Source: an uncultured Eubacteriales bacterium
GTDB lineage: Bacteria > Bacillota > Clostridia > Oscillospirales > Acutalibacteraceae
Assembly (NCBI GenBank): GCA_934464585.1
Contig: CAKSJY010000016.1
Span: 1 to 19,441, forward strand
Direction: 5' to 3'
DNA length: 19,441 nt
Shown here: piece after piece, positions 7,233 through 15,392 of the stretch
How positions within the stretch are numbered: position 1 is the stretch's first letter
Layout: the number at the start of each line of letters is the position of its first letter
The notes under the pieces: model-generated
What the model was told of the DNA's origin: nothing
What the model saw: the letters and a program-made list of their open reading frames with translations, nothing else
Databases searched by the model: none
Translations under genes and position numbers: made by a program

Positions 7233-8159
7233 TCATTCTCCTAATTTCATATTTGATTCTACTTTGTATCCCCTTAAGAAATCTTCCGATTTCATCCTTT
7301 TCTTTCCTTCATATTGGACTTCTAAAATTTTCAAGGCTGTATTATCTCCACACGCTACAATAAGTGGAGAAGTATTAACTATTTCACCGGGTAATCCTTG
7401 ATAATTATCTAAAACCTCGGTTTTATATATTTTTAACCGTTTTCCTCCGATATATGAATATGTAATCGGCCATGGATTTAGTCCTCTTACAAGATCATGT
7501 ATTTTTTTCGCTTTTTTAGTCCAATCTATTAAAGCCATATCTTTATTTAACATTGGTGCATATGTGAAATCATCATCATTTTGTTTTTCAGGTAAAATGG
7601 TACCATCTTCTATTTTATTTAATGTTTTAATTAAAAGATTCGCACCAATTTTAGCTAGCCTTTCATAAAGTTCACCGGATGTCTCATTTGGTAAAACATC
7701 TACAGATTCTTTTAAGAGCATATCCCCGGTATCTAAGCCTTCATCCATATACATAGTCGTAACACCGGTTTTTGTTTCTCCATTTATTACCGACCATTGT
7801 ATCGGTGCTGCACCTCTATATTTAGGTAGTAAAGAACCATGTACATTTACACACCCATACTTTGGAAAATCAATTATTTCCTTAGGTAAAATTTTACCAT
7901 ATGCCACAACAACTATAATATCCGGGTTTAAATCCTTTATTATTTCAAAGGCTTCACCTGTTTTTAGCTTACTGGGTTGAAAAACTTTCAATCCGTTTTC
8001 TAAAGCAAATTCCTTAACAGGGCTAAAAGCAAGTTTATATCCTCTTCCTTTTGGTTTATCTGGCTGAGTAAACACGCCACAAATATCATATTCAGAGTTT
8101 GCAAGAGCCTTTAAACTCTCACTGGCAAATTCAGGAGTTCCCATAAAAAGTACTTTCAC
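7233..8159 (-). CDS. fmt: Methionyl-tRNA formyltransferase
   Basis: Transfers a formyl group from 10-formyltetrahydrofolate to Met-tRNA-fMet, producing the initiator tRNA. The N-terminal Rossmann domain begins MKVLFMGTPEFA, the normal family start. The catalytic Asn105, His107 and Asp143 lie in NVHGSLLPKYRGAAP and GLDTGD. The C-terminal OB-like tRNA-binding domain covers about 205-308 and includes GLNPWP. The length of 308 is typical. The start codon is GTG, with AAGGA 7 nt upstream; no ATG sits at this place. The gap after def is 25 nt and yugP follows after 4 nt. Pairing with def places adding and removing the formyl group in one operon. Confidence 0.97.
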   Translation of the reverse strand: MKVLFMGTPEFASESLKALANSEYDICGVFTQPDKPKGRGYKLAFSPVKEFALENGLKVFQPSKLKTGEAFEIIKDLNPDIIVVVAYGKILPKEIIDFPKYGCVNVHGSLLPKYRGAAPIQWSVINGETKTGVTTMYMDEGLDTGDMLLKESVDVLPNETSGELYERLAKIGANLLIKTLNKIEDGTILPEKQNDDDFTYAPMLNKDMALIDWTKKAKKIHDLVRGLNPWPITYSYIGGKRLKIYKTEVLDNYQGLPGEIVNTSPLIVACGDNTALKILEVQYEGKKRMKSEDFLRGYKVESNMKLGE

Positions 8160-8184
8160 AATATCATCCTTTTTAAATTTAATA

Positions 8185-8652
8185 TTATGATTCAGATGAA
8201 TCTAATTCCTTTACAATTCTTTGTTTAAATAGTATCCCATTTAAATGATCTATTTCATGACAAAATGCTACTGCTTTAAATCCTGAAACCTTTAAATCAA
8301 TATCATTACCATGTCTATCTTGAGCCTTTACATGAATGTTCATAGGTCTTTCTGTTACCCCATATTCACCCGGACAAGAAAGACAGCCTTCTGTTTCATG
8401 CTGTTTACCGCTTTGTTCTAATATAATAGGGTTTATGAGTTCATATAGTCCGTCATCATCTCCTACGTCGACAACTACACATCTTTTTAGCATACCTACT
8501 TGAGGTGCTGCAAGTCCAACTCCATCTGATTTATACATGGTTTCCGCCATATCATCTAAAAGTTGCCATAACTTTTTATCAAATTTTTCTATCTCACGGC
8601 AGACTTTAGATAATATAGGGTCACCCTCCTTCACAATATTTCTTATTGCCAT
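8185..8652 (-). CDS. def: Peptide deformylase
   Basis: Removes the formyl group from the N-terminal methionine of new proteins at the ribosome. All three family motifs are present in 155 residues: GVGLAAPQVG (44-53), EGCLSCPG (88-95) with metal ligand Cys90, and HEIDH (132-136) with metal ligands His132 and His136 and catalytic Glu133. A second cysteine, Cys93, replaces the usual Val or Ile in EGCLSxPG. Length fits the shorter clostridial and Gram-negative-like deformylases. GGGAGG precedes the ATG. It lies 20 nt after priA and 25 nt before fmt. Confidence 0.97.
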   Translation of the reverse strand: MAIRNIVKEGDPILSKVCREIEKFDKKLWQLLDDMAETMYKSDGVGLAAPQVGMLKRCVVVDVGDDDGLYELINPIILEQSGKQHETEGCLSCPGEYGVTERPMNIHVKAQDRHGNDIDLKVSGFKAVAFCHEIDHLNGILFKQRIVKELDSSES

Positions 8653-8672
8653 GTTATTACCTCCCGGTTTAA

Positions 8673-11123
8673 TTACATAATAATATCGGGATTAATGTCT
8701 ATAAATGAATTAACAGATTTAAATTCCCTTATTTTTGAAAATTCTATTAAAAGATTCGACATCATATTTCTAAATTCCCGACTGTTTCTAAACTTTATTA
8801 TTATTCTATATCTATATTTATTTTTTATTTTTAAAATGTTAGCAGATGACGGAGCCAATATAAATATCGGCAAATTTTCATGGTTTATTTCCACTGTTTT
8901 TTTCAATTTGCTAAAAAATTCATTGGCAGCGTTTTGAGTTGTTTTTTCTGATTCTCCTATAAATCCGACAACCCCTATATCAACAAATGGTGGATACAGC
9001 ATCGCCCTTCTTAATATTATCTCCGAATCATAAAAACTGTCATAATCTTGTTTTGATGCTAATTTTATAATATTATTTTCCGGAGTATACGTTTGAATTA
9101 AGGCAGTCCCTACATCCTTATCTCGTCCTGATCTTCCTATCACCTGTGTAAATAGGCTAAAAGCTCTTTCATAGCTTCTAAAGTCATCAGAATATAAAGC
9201 CTGGTCTGCAGAAAGGATCGAAACAAATGTAACATTTGGAAAATCCAAACCCTTTGCAACCATTTGAGTTCCTACCATAACATCATACTCTCCGTTTGCA
9301 AAACTAAACAGTTTTTTTTCATGAGAAAATTTAGTCATTGTAGTGTCGGCGTCCATTCTTAAAACACGCAAGCCTGACAAAACACTTTTTAGGCCTTCCT
9401 CTATCCTTTGTGTACCAAATCCGGAAAAGTAAAGACTATTTTCGTTGCAATTAGGACACTCATTTGTCATTTCCATAGAGTATCCGCAATAATGACACAT
9501 AAGTCTATTATTATCAGAATGATATACCATAGATATACTACATGATGGACATACAACCACCTCTCCGCAAGATTTACATGAAGCGAAGGTATGGTATCCT
9601 CTTCTGTTTAAGAGTATAATCGCCTGTTTACCAAGATTAATTGTATCTTTCAATTTATTTACAAACTCTGAGCTAAATGGTGTATCGTTACCCTTTTGTA
9701 GTTCTTCATTCATATCGACAACATCAACATTAGGAAGTTCATTACCGGAGTAACGTTTCCCTAAACGATGAATATGATATTTTTTTACCTTAGAAAAATA
9801 ATAGCTTTCGATCGACGGTGTAGCCGATGAAAGTATCAGTAAAACTTTATTATAATTGCATCTAAATTTAGCTATATCTCTTGCATGAAAACAAGGAGTT
9901 CTTTCAGATTTATAAGAAAATTCTTGTTCTTCATCCATTACTATAAGTCCCAAATTTTCAAACGGAGCAAATACCGCTGAACGCGTACCTACAGCTATTT
10001 TAGCCAAACCTTTTTTTACCCTTTTCCATTCGTCCATACGTTCCGACATTGAAAGATTACTATGAAAAACAGCTACATCATCTTTATATCTATTTTTAAA
10101 GATGTTTACTACCTGTGCTGTAAGTGCTATCTCAGGTACCATAACTATTATGCCCTTGTTTTCATTATAAACTTTATCTATAAGTTTCATAAATACTGAG
10201 GTTTTTCCACTTCCCGTAACCCCATACAGCAATGACACATTTGGCTTTTCTTCATAATATAATTTTTCAAGTTCTATATATGCTTTTTTCTGCTCATCAT
10301 TTAGAATGATTTCCTTTTGATCATCTTCATAATCTCTATCGATATACGGATCTCTAAAGGTTTCCTCCTCAAAGTACTCGCAAATTCCTTTTTTCACCAA
10401 AGCATTTACCACAGATACTGTAATGCCTAAAGAGTAACACACCTCTTTAACAGATACCTTCTCCATTGATGATATTAACTCATAAGCTTCCTTTTGCTTT
10501 GGCGATAATTTTTCGTCTATAGGGTTGTCAGATACTTTAACCATTTTAACAGAAGCATCATTAATCTTTCTAAGTGTCATTTCTTCTTCTATTAAAATTT
10601 CTTTTTTAATAAGATTATCAAAGCATTTTCTTTTGCTACCATCAAACATCTCCAAAGCCTTTTCTTTCTCGATTTTAGACTTATTATCTAAAATCACTGA
10701 AAGTACTTCTTTTTCGCCATTCTTTAATTTTTCTATTTGAGAAGGTTCAATATACGGATTGACTTTGTATATAACCTTTATATTCATCTGTATTCCATAT
10801 GGAACTATAACCTTTATGGCATCAAAAAAAGTGCAATAATATCTTTCTTTCATCCAAAATACAAGCCTTACCATCTCATCATTAAGAAGTGGAGCTTTGT
10901 CAAGCACCACCGATAATGACTTCATATTACCCTCAGGCTTTTCAGATGAAATAGATAAAACTACACCCATACGAGTTTTGCTACCAAAACCAAACGGCAC
11001 TAAAACCCTACTTCCCACTAAATTATATTTTAAAAAATCTTCAGGTATTATATAGCTATAAAGCTTATCGAAACTAAATGCTGTTTTATCAACAGCTACC
11101 TTTGCTATAGCTATGTTTTCCAT
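8673..11123 (-). CDS. priA: PriA, primosomal replication-restart helicase
   Basis: A 3'-to-5' helicase that loads the replicative helicase at stalled forks. The 816 residues show the N-terminal 3'-DNA-binding region (about 1-110) and a winged-helix middle. The helicase core has Walker A GVTGSGKT (301-308), Walker B DEEQ (397-400) and motif VI QVIGRSGR (660-667). The zinc-binding insertion has eight cysteines (516, 519, 525, 528, 543, 546, 556, 559). The Walker B box reads DEEQ where E. coli has DEEH; I believe DEEQ occurs in other clostridial PriA proteins. GAGGAAAAT precedes the ATG. In Bacillus coaBC lies between rpoZ and priA; here only 19 nt separate them. Confidence 0.97.
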   Translation of the reverse strand: MENIAIAKVAVDKTAFSFDKLYSYIIPEDFLKYNLVGSRVLVPFGFGSKTRMGVVLSISSEKPEGNMKSLSVVLDKAPLLNDEMVRLVFWMKERYYCTFFDAIKVIVPYGIQMNIKVIYKVNPYIEPSQIEKLKNGEKEVLSVILDNKSKIEKEKALEMFDGSKRKCFDNLIKKEILIEEEMTLRKINDASVKMVKVSDNPIDEKLSPKQKEAYELISSMEKVSVKEVCYSLGITVSVVNALVKKGICEYFEEETFRDPYIDRDYEDDQKEIILNDEQKKAYIELEKLYYEEKPNVSLLYGVTGSGKTSVFMKLIDKVYNENKGIIVMVPEIALTAQVVNIFKNRYKDDVAVFHSNLSMSERMDEWKRVKKGLAKIAVGTRSAVFAPFENLGLIVMDEEQEFSYKSERTPCFHARDIAKFRCNYNKVLLILSSATPSIESYYFSKVKKYHIHRLGKRYSGNELPNVDVVDMNEELQKGNDTPFSSEFVNKLKDTINLGKQAIILLNRRGYHTFASCKSCGEVVVCPSCSISMVYHSDNNRLMCHYCGYSMEMTNECPNCNENSLYFSGFGTQRIEEGLKSVLSGLRVLRMDADTTMTKFSHEKKLFSFANGEYDVMVGTQMVAKGLDFPNVTFVSILSADQALYSDDFRSYERAFSLFTQVIGRSGRDKDVGTALIQTYTPENNIIKLASKQDYDSFYDSEIILRRAMLYPPFVDIGVVGFIGESEKTTQNAANEFFSKLKKTVEINHENLPIFILAPSSANILKIKNKYRYRIIIKFRNSREFRNMMSNLLIEFSKIREFKSVNSFIDINPDIIM

Positions 11124-11142
11124 ATATTTTCCTCATCAAAAT

Positions 11143-11346
11143 TTATTCGTTTATTTCCGGCTCTAATATATCATATTTATGATCCTTAAAGTCTTTGGCC
11201 GCAAGTATTACAGGTTTTTCTACCATAATTTCATCCTTTTCTTCTGCTTCCTCTGCAATCTCTCTTGCTCTTTTCGCAACTCCTATTACCAAAGCATATT
11301 TACTTTGCTTTCCGGCAAATAAGTCATCAATAGACGGTTTATACAT
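11143..11346 (-). CDS. rpoZ: RNA polymerase omega subunit
   Basis: The small subunit that helps fold and assemble beta-prime into RNA polymerase. From the ATG at 11346 the protein is 67 residues, the same as B. subtilis omega, and starts MYKPSIDDL. The conserved helix SKYALVIGVAKRAREI is at 15-30, and the C-terminal part contains KPVILAAKDF. An in-frame ATG at 11364 would add six residues but lacks a ribosome binding site. The chosen start has AGAGGTG 7 nt upstream and overlaps the gmk stop by 8 nt. The gmk-rpoZ pair is conserved widely in bacteria. Confidence 0.95.
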   Translation of the reverse strand: MYKPSIDDLFAGKQSKYALVIGVAKRAREIAEEAEEKDEIMVEKPVILAAKDFKDHKYDILEPEINE

Positions 11347-11950
11347 TTTCAAGCACCTCTTCAATTATACTGTTGTTTCTAAACGATTTCATTTTTTCGC
11401 TTTTAATTATATTATAAATGTCATTCACACAATTATCAACAGAATCATTAACAACTACATAATCGTAATACTTCGCTGATTCTATTTCTGCTTTTGCATG
11501 ATTCATACGCTCATTAATTACCTCTTGGCTCTCTGTTCCTCTTGAAACGAGCCTATTTCTAAGTTCCTTTATCGAAGGAGGTAAAATAAATATTGTTACA
11601 GCATCTTCACACTTTTTTCTTATCTGCGCCCCACCCTGCACTTCGATTTCTAAAACTACATCTCTTCCTTTATCTAACCATTGTTCTACTTGATACAGCG
11701 GTGTACCATAATAGTTACCACAATACTCTGCATGCTCTAAGACCTGATTTTTAGAAAGCAACTGAATAAATTCTGCTCTTGATATAAAATAGTAGTCCTC
11801 TCCATGTTTTTCATCTTGTCGAGGTGCACGTGTTGTAGCTGAAACTGATAATTTTATATTTTGGTCTTTTTGTAAAAGCTCCTTTAGTACAGTATCTTTT
11901 CCTGCACCGGAGGGGCCTGATAAAACAATAAGCACACCTTTTTTATTCAT
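11339..11950 (-). CDS. gmk: Guanylate kinase
   Basis: Phosphorylates GMP or dGMP to the diphosphate with ATP. From the ATG at 11950 it has 203 residues. The P-loop SGPSGAGKD is at 11-19, the GMP-binding segment has TTRAPR (39-44), and the EDYYF box follows. The lid and C-terminal helices are of normal length. An in-frame ATG at 11974 would add eight residues (MIVWRKIQ) within remA and has no matching ribosome binding site, while GGAGG lies 9 nt before 11950. The start overlaps the remA stop by 8 nt (ATGAATAA) and the stop overlaps the rpoZ start by 8 nt (ATGTATAA). Confidence 0.96.
   Translation of the reverse strand: MNKKGVLIVLSGPSGAGKDTVLKELLQKDQNIKLSVSATTRAPRQDEKHGEDYYFISRAEFIQLLSKNQVLEHAEYCGNYYGTPLYQVEQWLDKGRDVVLEIEVQGGAQIRKKCEDAVTIFILPPSIKELRNRLVSRGTESQEVINERMNHAKAEIESAKYYDYVVVNDSVDNCVNDIYNIIKSEKMKSFRNNSIIEEVLENV
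11354..11360 (-). promoter_or_regulatory. Ribosome binding site deciding the rpoZ start
   Basis: AGAGGTG on the minus strand, inside the last codons of gmk, 7 nt before the ATG at 11346. It favours that ATG over the one at 11364. Confidence 0.85.
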
Positions 11951-12224
11951 TTGAATTTTCCTCCATACTATCACTATACGTATCTTTATCTGATGACGTA
12001 AACCTGTTGCTTACTGTCTCAGGTTGTATAGCAGACAAAACAACATGACCACTATCCATAATTATAACAGCACGTGTCTTTCTTCCATATGTTGCATCTA
12101 TAAGCATTCCTTTTTCTTTGGAATCTTGTATTATTCTCTTAATTGGTGCTGATTCAGGACTTACTATCGTCACAAGCCTAGAAGCTGAAATAACGTTTCC
12201 AAAACCTATATTTATTAATTTCAT
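11943..12224 (-). CDS. remA: RemA-type DNA-binding regulator
   Basis: RemA in B. subtilis is a small DNA-binding protein that activates biofilm-matrix and osmoprotection genes. This protein reads MKLINIGFGN, then VSPESAPIKR, then DATYGRKTRA and LSAIQPETV, all hallmark segments of the family. It has about 93 residues; the last 20 are acidic and Ser-rich and go beyond the conserved core. Two ATG codons are adjacent (12227 and 12224). AAGGA is 4 nt from the first and 7 nt from the second, and the family usually starts at the second. Its place between yicC and gmk is conserved. Targets in this organism cannot be inferred from the window. Confidence 0.93.
   Translation of the reverse strand: MKLINIGFGNVISASRLVTIVSPESAPIKRIIQDSKEKGMLIDATYGRKTRAVIIMDSGHVVLSAIQPETVSNRFTSSDKDTYSDSMEENSNE
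11960..11964 (-). promoter_or_regulatory. Ribosome binding site deciding the gmk start
   Basis: GGAGG on the minus strand within the remA 3' end, 9 nt before the ATG at 11950. It rules against the longer reading from 11974. Confidence 0.85.
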
Positions 12225-12237
12225 CATATCTTCCTTA

Positions 12238-13128
12238 TCATTCTATATTTTGAACTTGTTCCCTTAACTTTTCAATTTCCGATTTTATATCAATCACTAA
12301 ATTAGTGGTTTCTAAGTCTAATGATTTGGAACCTATTGTATTGGATTCTCTATTCATTTCTTGAATTATAAAGTCAAGTTTTCTTCCAATAGAGATATTA
12401 TTCGAACTAGATATTAGTGAATCAAACTGGGATAAGTGGCTTTTAAGCCTAACAATCTCCTCATTAGTATCCACTTTGTCTGCAAATAAAGCAACTTCTG
12501 TTAATACTCTCTGGTCATCTATATCAATGTCAAATTCTTCTAACATATTTTTAATTTTATTTCTTAACCTATTTTGATAATTATTTATAACCTGAGGAAA
12601 CCTATTTTTTAAGGCCTTAATTATTTCTAATATACGATTTATATTAGTCTCCATCGCGTTTTTTAACGCTAAGCCTTCTTTTTGTCTCATAAAAATAAAG
12701 TTACTTAGTGCTTCTTCAAGCACCAAAGAAACGGCTTCCTTTATTTGCTCATGATTCTCCTGATTATTGCTTATAGAAAATATGTCCTTATATTCAGCAA
12801 TTGTATTAATATCAATGTTACCAACAAGAGTATATTTTTCTTTAATTTCTCTAAGTGCTGTTATGTAGCCTAATGCCAAATCGTGGTTGACTAAAACTCC
12901 AAAATCTTCGTTTTCAACAGACTGGATTTTTACAGTCACATCTACTTTCCCTCGAAAAACTTTCTCCTTTATACTAGACCTTATAAAGTCCTCAAGAAAA
13001 TCATATCCTCTACTTATTCGTGATAAAAATTCAAAATATCTATGATTTACTGACTTTATTTCTACAGATATAATATATCCTGAAATTTGTTTTTCAGCTT
13101 TGCCATAGCCTGTCATACTATTTACCAA
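12238..13128 (-). CDS. yicC: YicC-family endoribonuclease
   Basis: YicC proteins (YloC in B. subtilis) are endoribonucleases taking part in mRNA and small-RNA decay. The 296-residue protein starts MVNSMTGYGKAE, matching the family opening, and ends REQVQNIE, the conserved C-terminus that carries acidic metal-binding residues. The middle is helical and charged. The start is a TTG at 13128, with a weak GAGATGAT site upstream; an ATG at codon 5 would remove part of the conserved beginning. It is the first gene of the second block, about 28 nt after a hairpin and preceded by a consensus promoter. The remA gene follows after 13 nt. Confidence 0.94.
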   Translation of the reverse strand: MVNSMTGYGKAEKQISGYIISVEIKSVNHRYFEFLSRISRGYDFLEDFIRSSIKEKVFRGKVDVTVKIQSVENEDFGVLVNHDLALGYITALREIKEKYTLVGNIDINTIAEYKDIFSISNNQENHEQIKEAVSLVLEEALSNFIFMRQKEGLALKNAMETNINRILEIIKALKNRFPQVINNYQNRLRNKIKNMLEEFDIDIDDQRVLTEVALFADKVDTNEEIVRLKSHLSQFDSLISSSNNISIGRKLDFIIQEMNRESNTIGSKSLDLETTNLVIDIKSEIEKLREQVQNIE

Positions 13129-13148
13129 TATATCATCTCTATTCAGAT

Positions 13149-13180
13149 AAAAATCAAGCTCAAAACAACATTTTGAGCTT
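13149..13180 (-). terminator. Hairpin with T-tract between recN and yicC (terminator or attenuator)
   Basis: A perfect 10-bp stem pairs 13156-13165 (AAGCTCAAAA) with 13171-13180 (TTTTGAGCTT) around a 5-nt loop. On the minus strand it is followed by GA and five T (complement of 13149-13153). For transcripts coming from recN it should act as an intrinsic terminator. For transcripts starting at the promoter just upstream it forms the very 5' end, so it may instead attenuate or stabilise the yicC message. Confidence 0.8.
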
Positions 13181-13193
13181 TACTTATCTTGAT

Positions 13194-13223
13194 ATTTTAC
13201 CACTATATCATGTTTCTTGTCAA
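13194..13223 (-). promoter_or_regulatory. Consensus sigma-A promoter for the yicC operon
   Basis: On the minus strand a perfect -35 TTGACA (13223-13218) is followed by an 18-nt spacer and TAAAAT (13199-13194), five of six to the -10 consensus. TG at 13202-13201 forms an extended -10 (TGGTAAAAT). The expected start site is about 13187, only some 7 nt before the hairpin at 13180-13156. This is the best promoter match in the window. Confidence 0.82.
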
Positions 13224-13253
13224 CTTAATAAACAAATTTTATCTCTATACCTG

Positions 13254-14927
13254 TCAAACACCCTGACCCATTTCAAGCATTTCCTTGGCATTTTCAAGCG
13301 TTGAATTTGTAATATGAATACCGCCTATTATTCTCGCTATCTCATATTTTCTTTCTTCGCCTGCAAGTTTAGTAATTTTAGTATAAGTCCTTTCGTCCTC
13401 AACAATCTTTTTTATAAATAAATGACTGTCACCAAGTGCTGCTATTTGAGCTAAATGAGTAACACAAATAACCTGCTTGTCCTTTGATACTTCCTTGAGC
13501 TTCAAACCTACCTTTTGTGCGGCACTTCCGCTTATTCCTGTATCAACCTCATCAAAAATCATTGTATCAATATCATCTTTAGAGGCTAAAACATTCTTTA
13601 TAGAAAGCATTATTCTTGAAAGTTCGCCTCCGGAAGCTATTTTTGCTAAAGGCTTAGCAGACTCACCATAATTAGTAGAGATCAAGAATTCTATCTTGTC
13701 CCTTCCCAATGCATACTTCTCACAATTTTCTATATTCACATAAATATTCACATTTGGCATATCGAGATACATTAACTCAGCTTTAACTCTTTTAGAAAAC
13801 TCTTCTGCCGCTACTTTTCTTTTACTAGATAATTCATTTGCAAGCTTATCCGCCTTTAACTCAAGTAACTGTTGTTTTTCCTTAAGCCTTTCTAACTCCA
13901 AATCTGAATTTTCAATTTTAGAAAGCTCTACCTTTGCATTTTCTAAATACTCCAATACTTCCTCTATGCTTTTACCATATTTTCTTTTTAATTTATATAT
14001 ACAATCGAGTCGGTCCTCTATTCGCTCTAAATCATCTTTATCAAAGAAAGTATCATCAAGACATGAATTAAGCTCTAGCGAACAGTCCTCAAGCTCATAA
14101 AATACATTATCCATTCTGGATTTTAGTTCTTCAGCCTTACTAAAACAATCTGTAATATCATCTAAACTTGAAACTGCACTCTCAAGTGCTTTTAACGCCC
14201 CTGGATATTCATCGGTACCGTCAAGCATTAACCTTACATCATTTATTACCTTAGCTATTTTTTCACTATTTAAATATTTGTTTCTCGTCTCTGTAAGATC
14301 TTCAAATTCTCTGATTTCCAGATTAGCACTTTCTATTTCTTCTATTTGATACTTGAGCAGATCAATACGCTGTTCTTTCTCCATATCATCCGAAAGCATT
14401 CTGTCTATTTCTTTATTAAGATTAATAAGCTCATTATATACTAGTTTATAATCATTAAGTAAAGAATTGAGCCCACCAATTTTATCTATATATAAAATAT
14501 GCGATTGTACTGACAAAAGGCCAATACTGTCATGCTGGCCATGTATATTAATAAGATTTTCCCCTATTTCCTTTAAAAACGATAAATTTGCCGGACGCCC
14601 GTTAATATAGCACGAATTTTTTCCGTTTATATTAACCTCTCGGCTTATTAATAGTCCTCCATCATCCTCTAAAGCATATCCCGAACCCGTTACTATATTC
14701 ATTACTTCCTCAGATAAATTTTCAAAAGAAGCACTCACAAAAGCTGAATTTGCCCCTGTTCTTATTATGTCTTTAGATATACGCTTGCCTAAAATAGCAT
14801 TTATCGCACCAATAATTATTGATTTTCCGGCACCTGTTTCACCGGTCATTACATTAAGACCCTTGGAAAAATCTATACTTGATTTCTCGATAATCGCAAT
14901 ATTTTCAATATATAAATTGGTAAGCAT
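13254..14927 (-). CDS. recN: RecN, DNA double-strand break repair ATPase
   Basis: An SMC-like protein that gathers broken DNA ends before recombination. From the ATG at 14927 it has 557 residues. Walker A GETGAGKS is at 29-36, NIHGQHD (127-133) is the Q-loop region typical of RecN, and two coiled-coil arms cover about 155-375. The ABC signature ASGGELSR is at 431-438, and Walker B IFDEVDTGISG at about 457-467. The upstream in-frame GTG at 14936 is part of the Shine-Dalgarno AAAGGTGA and is probably not the start. It follows argR by 5 nt. In Bacillus spoIVB and spo0A come next; here a promoter and hairpin end the block instead. Confidence 0.96.
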   Translation of the reverse strand: MLTNLYIENIAIIEKSSIDFSKGLNVMTGETGAGKSIIIGAINAILGKRISKDIIRTGANSAFVSASFENLSEEVMNIVTGSGYALEDDGGLLISREVNINGKNSCYINGRPANLSFLKEIGENLINIHGQHDSIGLLSVQSHILYIDKIGGLNSLLNDYKLVYNELINLNKEIDRMLSDDMEKEQRIDLLKYQIEEIESANLEIREFEDLTETRNKYLNSEKIAKVINDVRLMLDGTDEYPGALKALESAVSSLDDITDCFSKAEELKSRMDNVFYELEDCSLELNSCLDDTFFDKDDLERIEDRLDCIYKLKRKYGKSIEEVLEYLENAKVELSKIENSDLELERLKEKQQLLELKADKLANELSSKRKVAAEEFSKRVKAELMYLDMPNVNIYVNIENCEKYALGRDKIEFLISTNYGESAKPLAKIASGGELSRIMLSIKNVLASKDDIDTMIFDEVDTGISGSAAQKVGLKLKEVSKDKQVICVTHLAQIAALGDSHLFIKKIVEDERTYTKITKLAGEERKYEIARIIGGIHITNSTLENAKEMLEMGQGV

Positions 14928-14932
14928 AAAAT

Positions 14933-14940
14933 TCACCTTT
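14933..14940 (-). promoter_or_regulatory. Ribosome binding site deciding the recN start
   Basis: AAAGGTGA on the minus strand, 5 nt before the ATG at 14927. It includes the argR TGA, which couples the two genes, and argues against initiation at the GTG inside it. Confidence 0.85.
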
Positions 14941-15391
14941 CAAAAATCATCTCTTGAAATTTCTCCGCTATATATTCAGCACTTTTGCTATCTTTTAGTG
15001 CAACAAATATAGTATCATCACCGGCAACCGTACCGATTAATGAATCTATTTTCAACAAGTCTATTCCGGTACAGATTGCTTGAGCCATACCACCTATAGA
15101 TTTTATTACTACAAGATTTTGTGCTGCTTCTACTTTTGTAATCGATGACGAAAACATCGGTAAAAATCCCGCAGCATTATTTTCAGAAATAATATCGTCT
15201 TTATATTTGTATTTATATTTTCCATCGTCTGTTTGTACTTTTACTAATTTTAATTCTTTTATATCTCTTGATACAGTCGCCTGAGTAACATCATATTCAT
15301 TTTCTCGCAATAGTCTAAGTAGTTCTTCCTGGGTATTTATATTATTATTTTGAATTAATTCAAGAATTTTGCTATGTCTCTTATTTTTCAT
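14933..15391 (-). CDS. argR: ArgR/AhrC arginine repressor
   Basis: An arginine-dependent hexameric regulator of arginine synthesis and breakdown. Of 152 residues, the N-terminal winged helix contains the recognition segment TQATVSRDIKEL (36-47). The C-terminal domain has GTVAGDDT (120-127), including the Asp pair that contacts arginine. Length is normal. The ATG is one base after the nadK stop; AGGA in the nadK 3' end serves as ribosome binding site. No arginine biosynthesis gene is nearby, which is usual: in this conserved cluster the regulator is simply linked to recN. I see no clear ARG box in the window. Confidence 0.96.
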   Translation of the reverse strand: MKNKRHSKILELIQNNNINTQEELLRLLRENEYDVTQATVSRDIKELKLVKVQTDDGKYKYKYKDDIISENNAAGFLPMFSSSITKVEAAQNLVVIKSIGGMAQAICTGIDLLKIDSLIGTVAGDDTIFVALKDSKSAEYIAEKFQEMIFER

Positions 15392-15392
15392 A

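Noticed and set aside
13252..13257. A second TTGACA overlapping the recN stop codon
   Set aside because: No -10 is present 16-18 nt downstream (the sequence there reads TGTTTA); the TTGACA at 13218-13223 has a proper -10.
14928..14936. recN starting at GTG 14936 with MNFMLT
   Set aside because: The GTG belongs to the Shine-Dalgarno AAAGGTGA correctly spaced from the ATG at 14927, and family members start at MLT.
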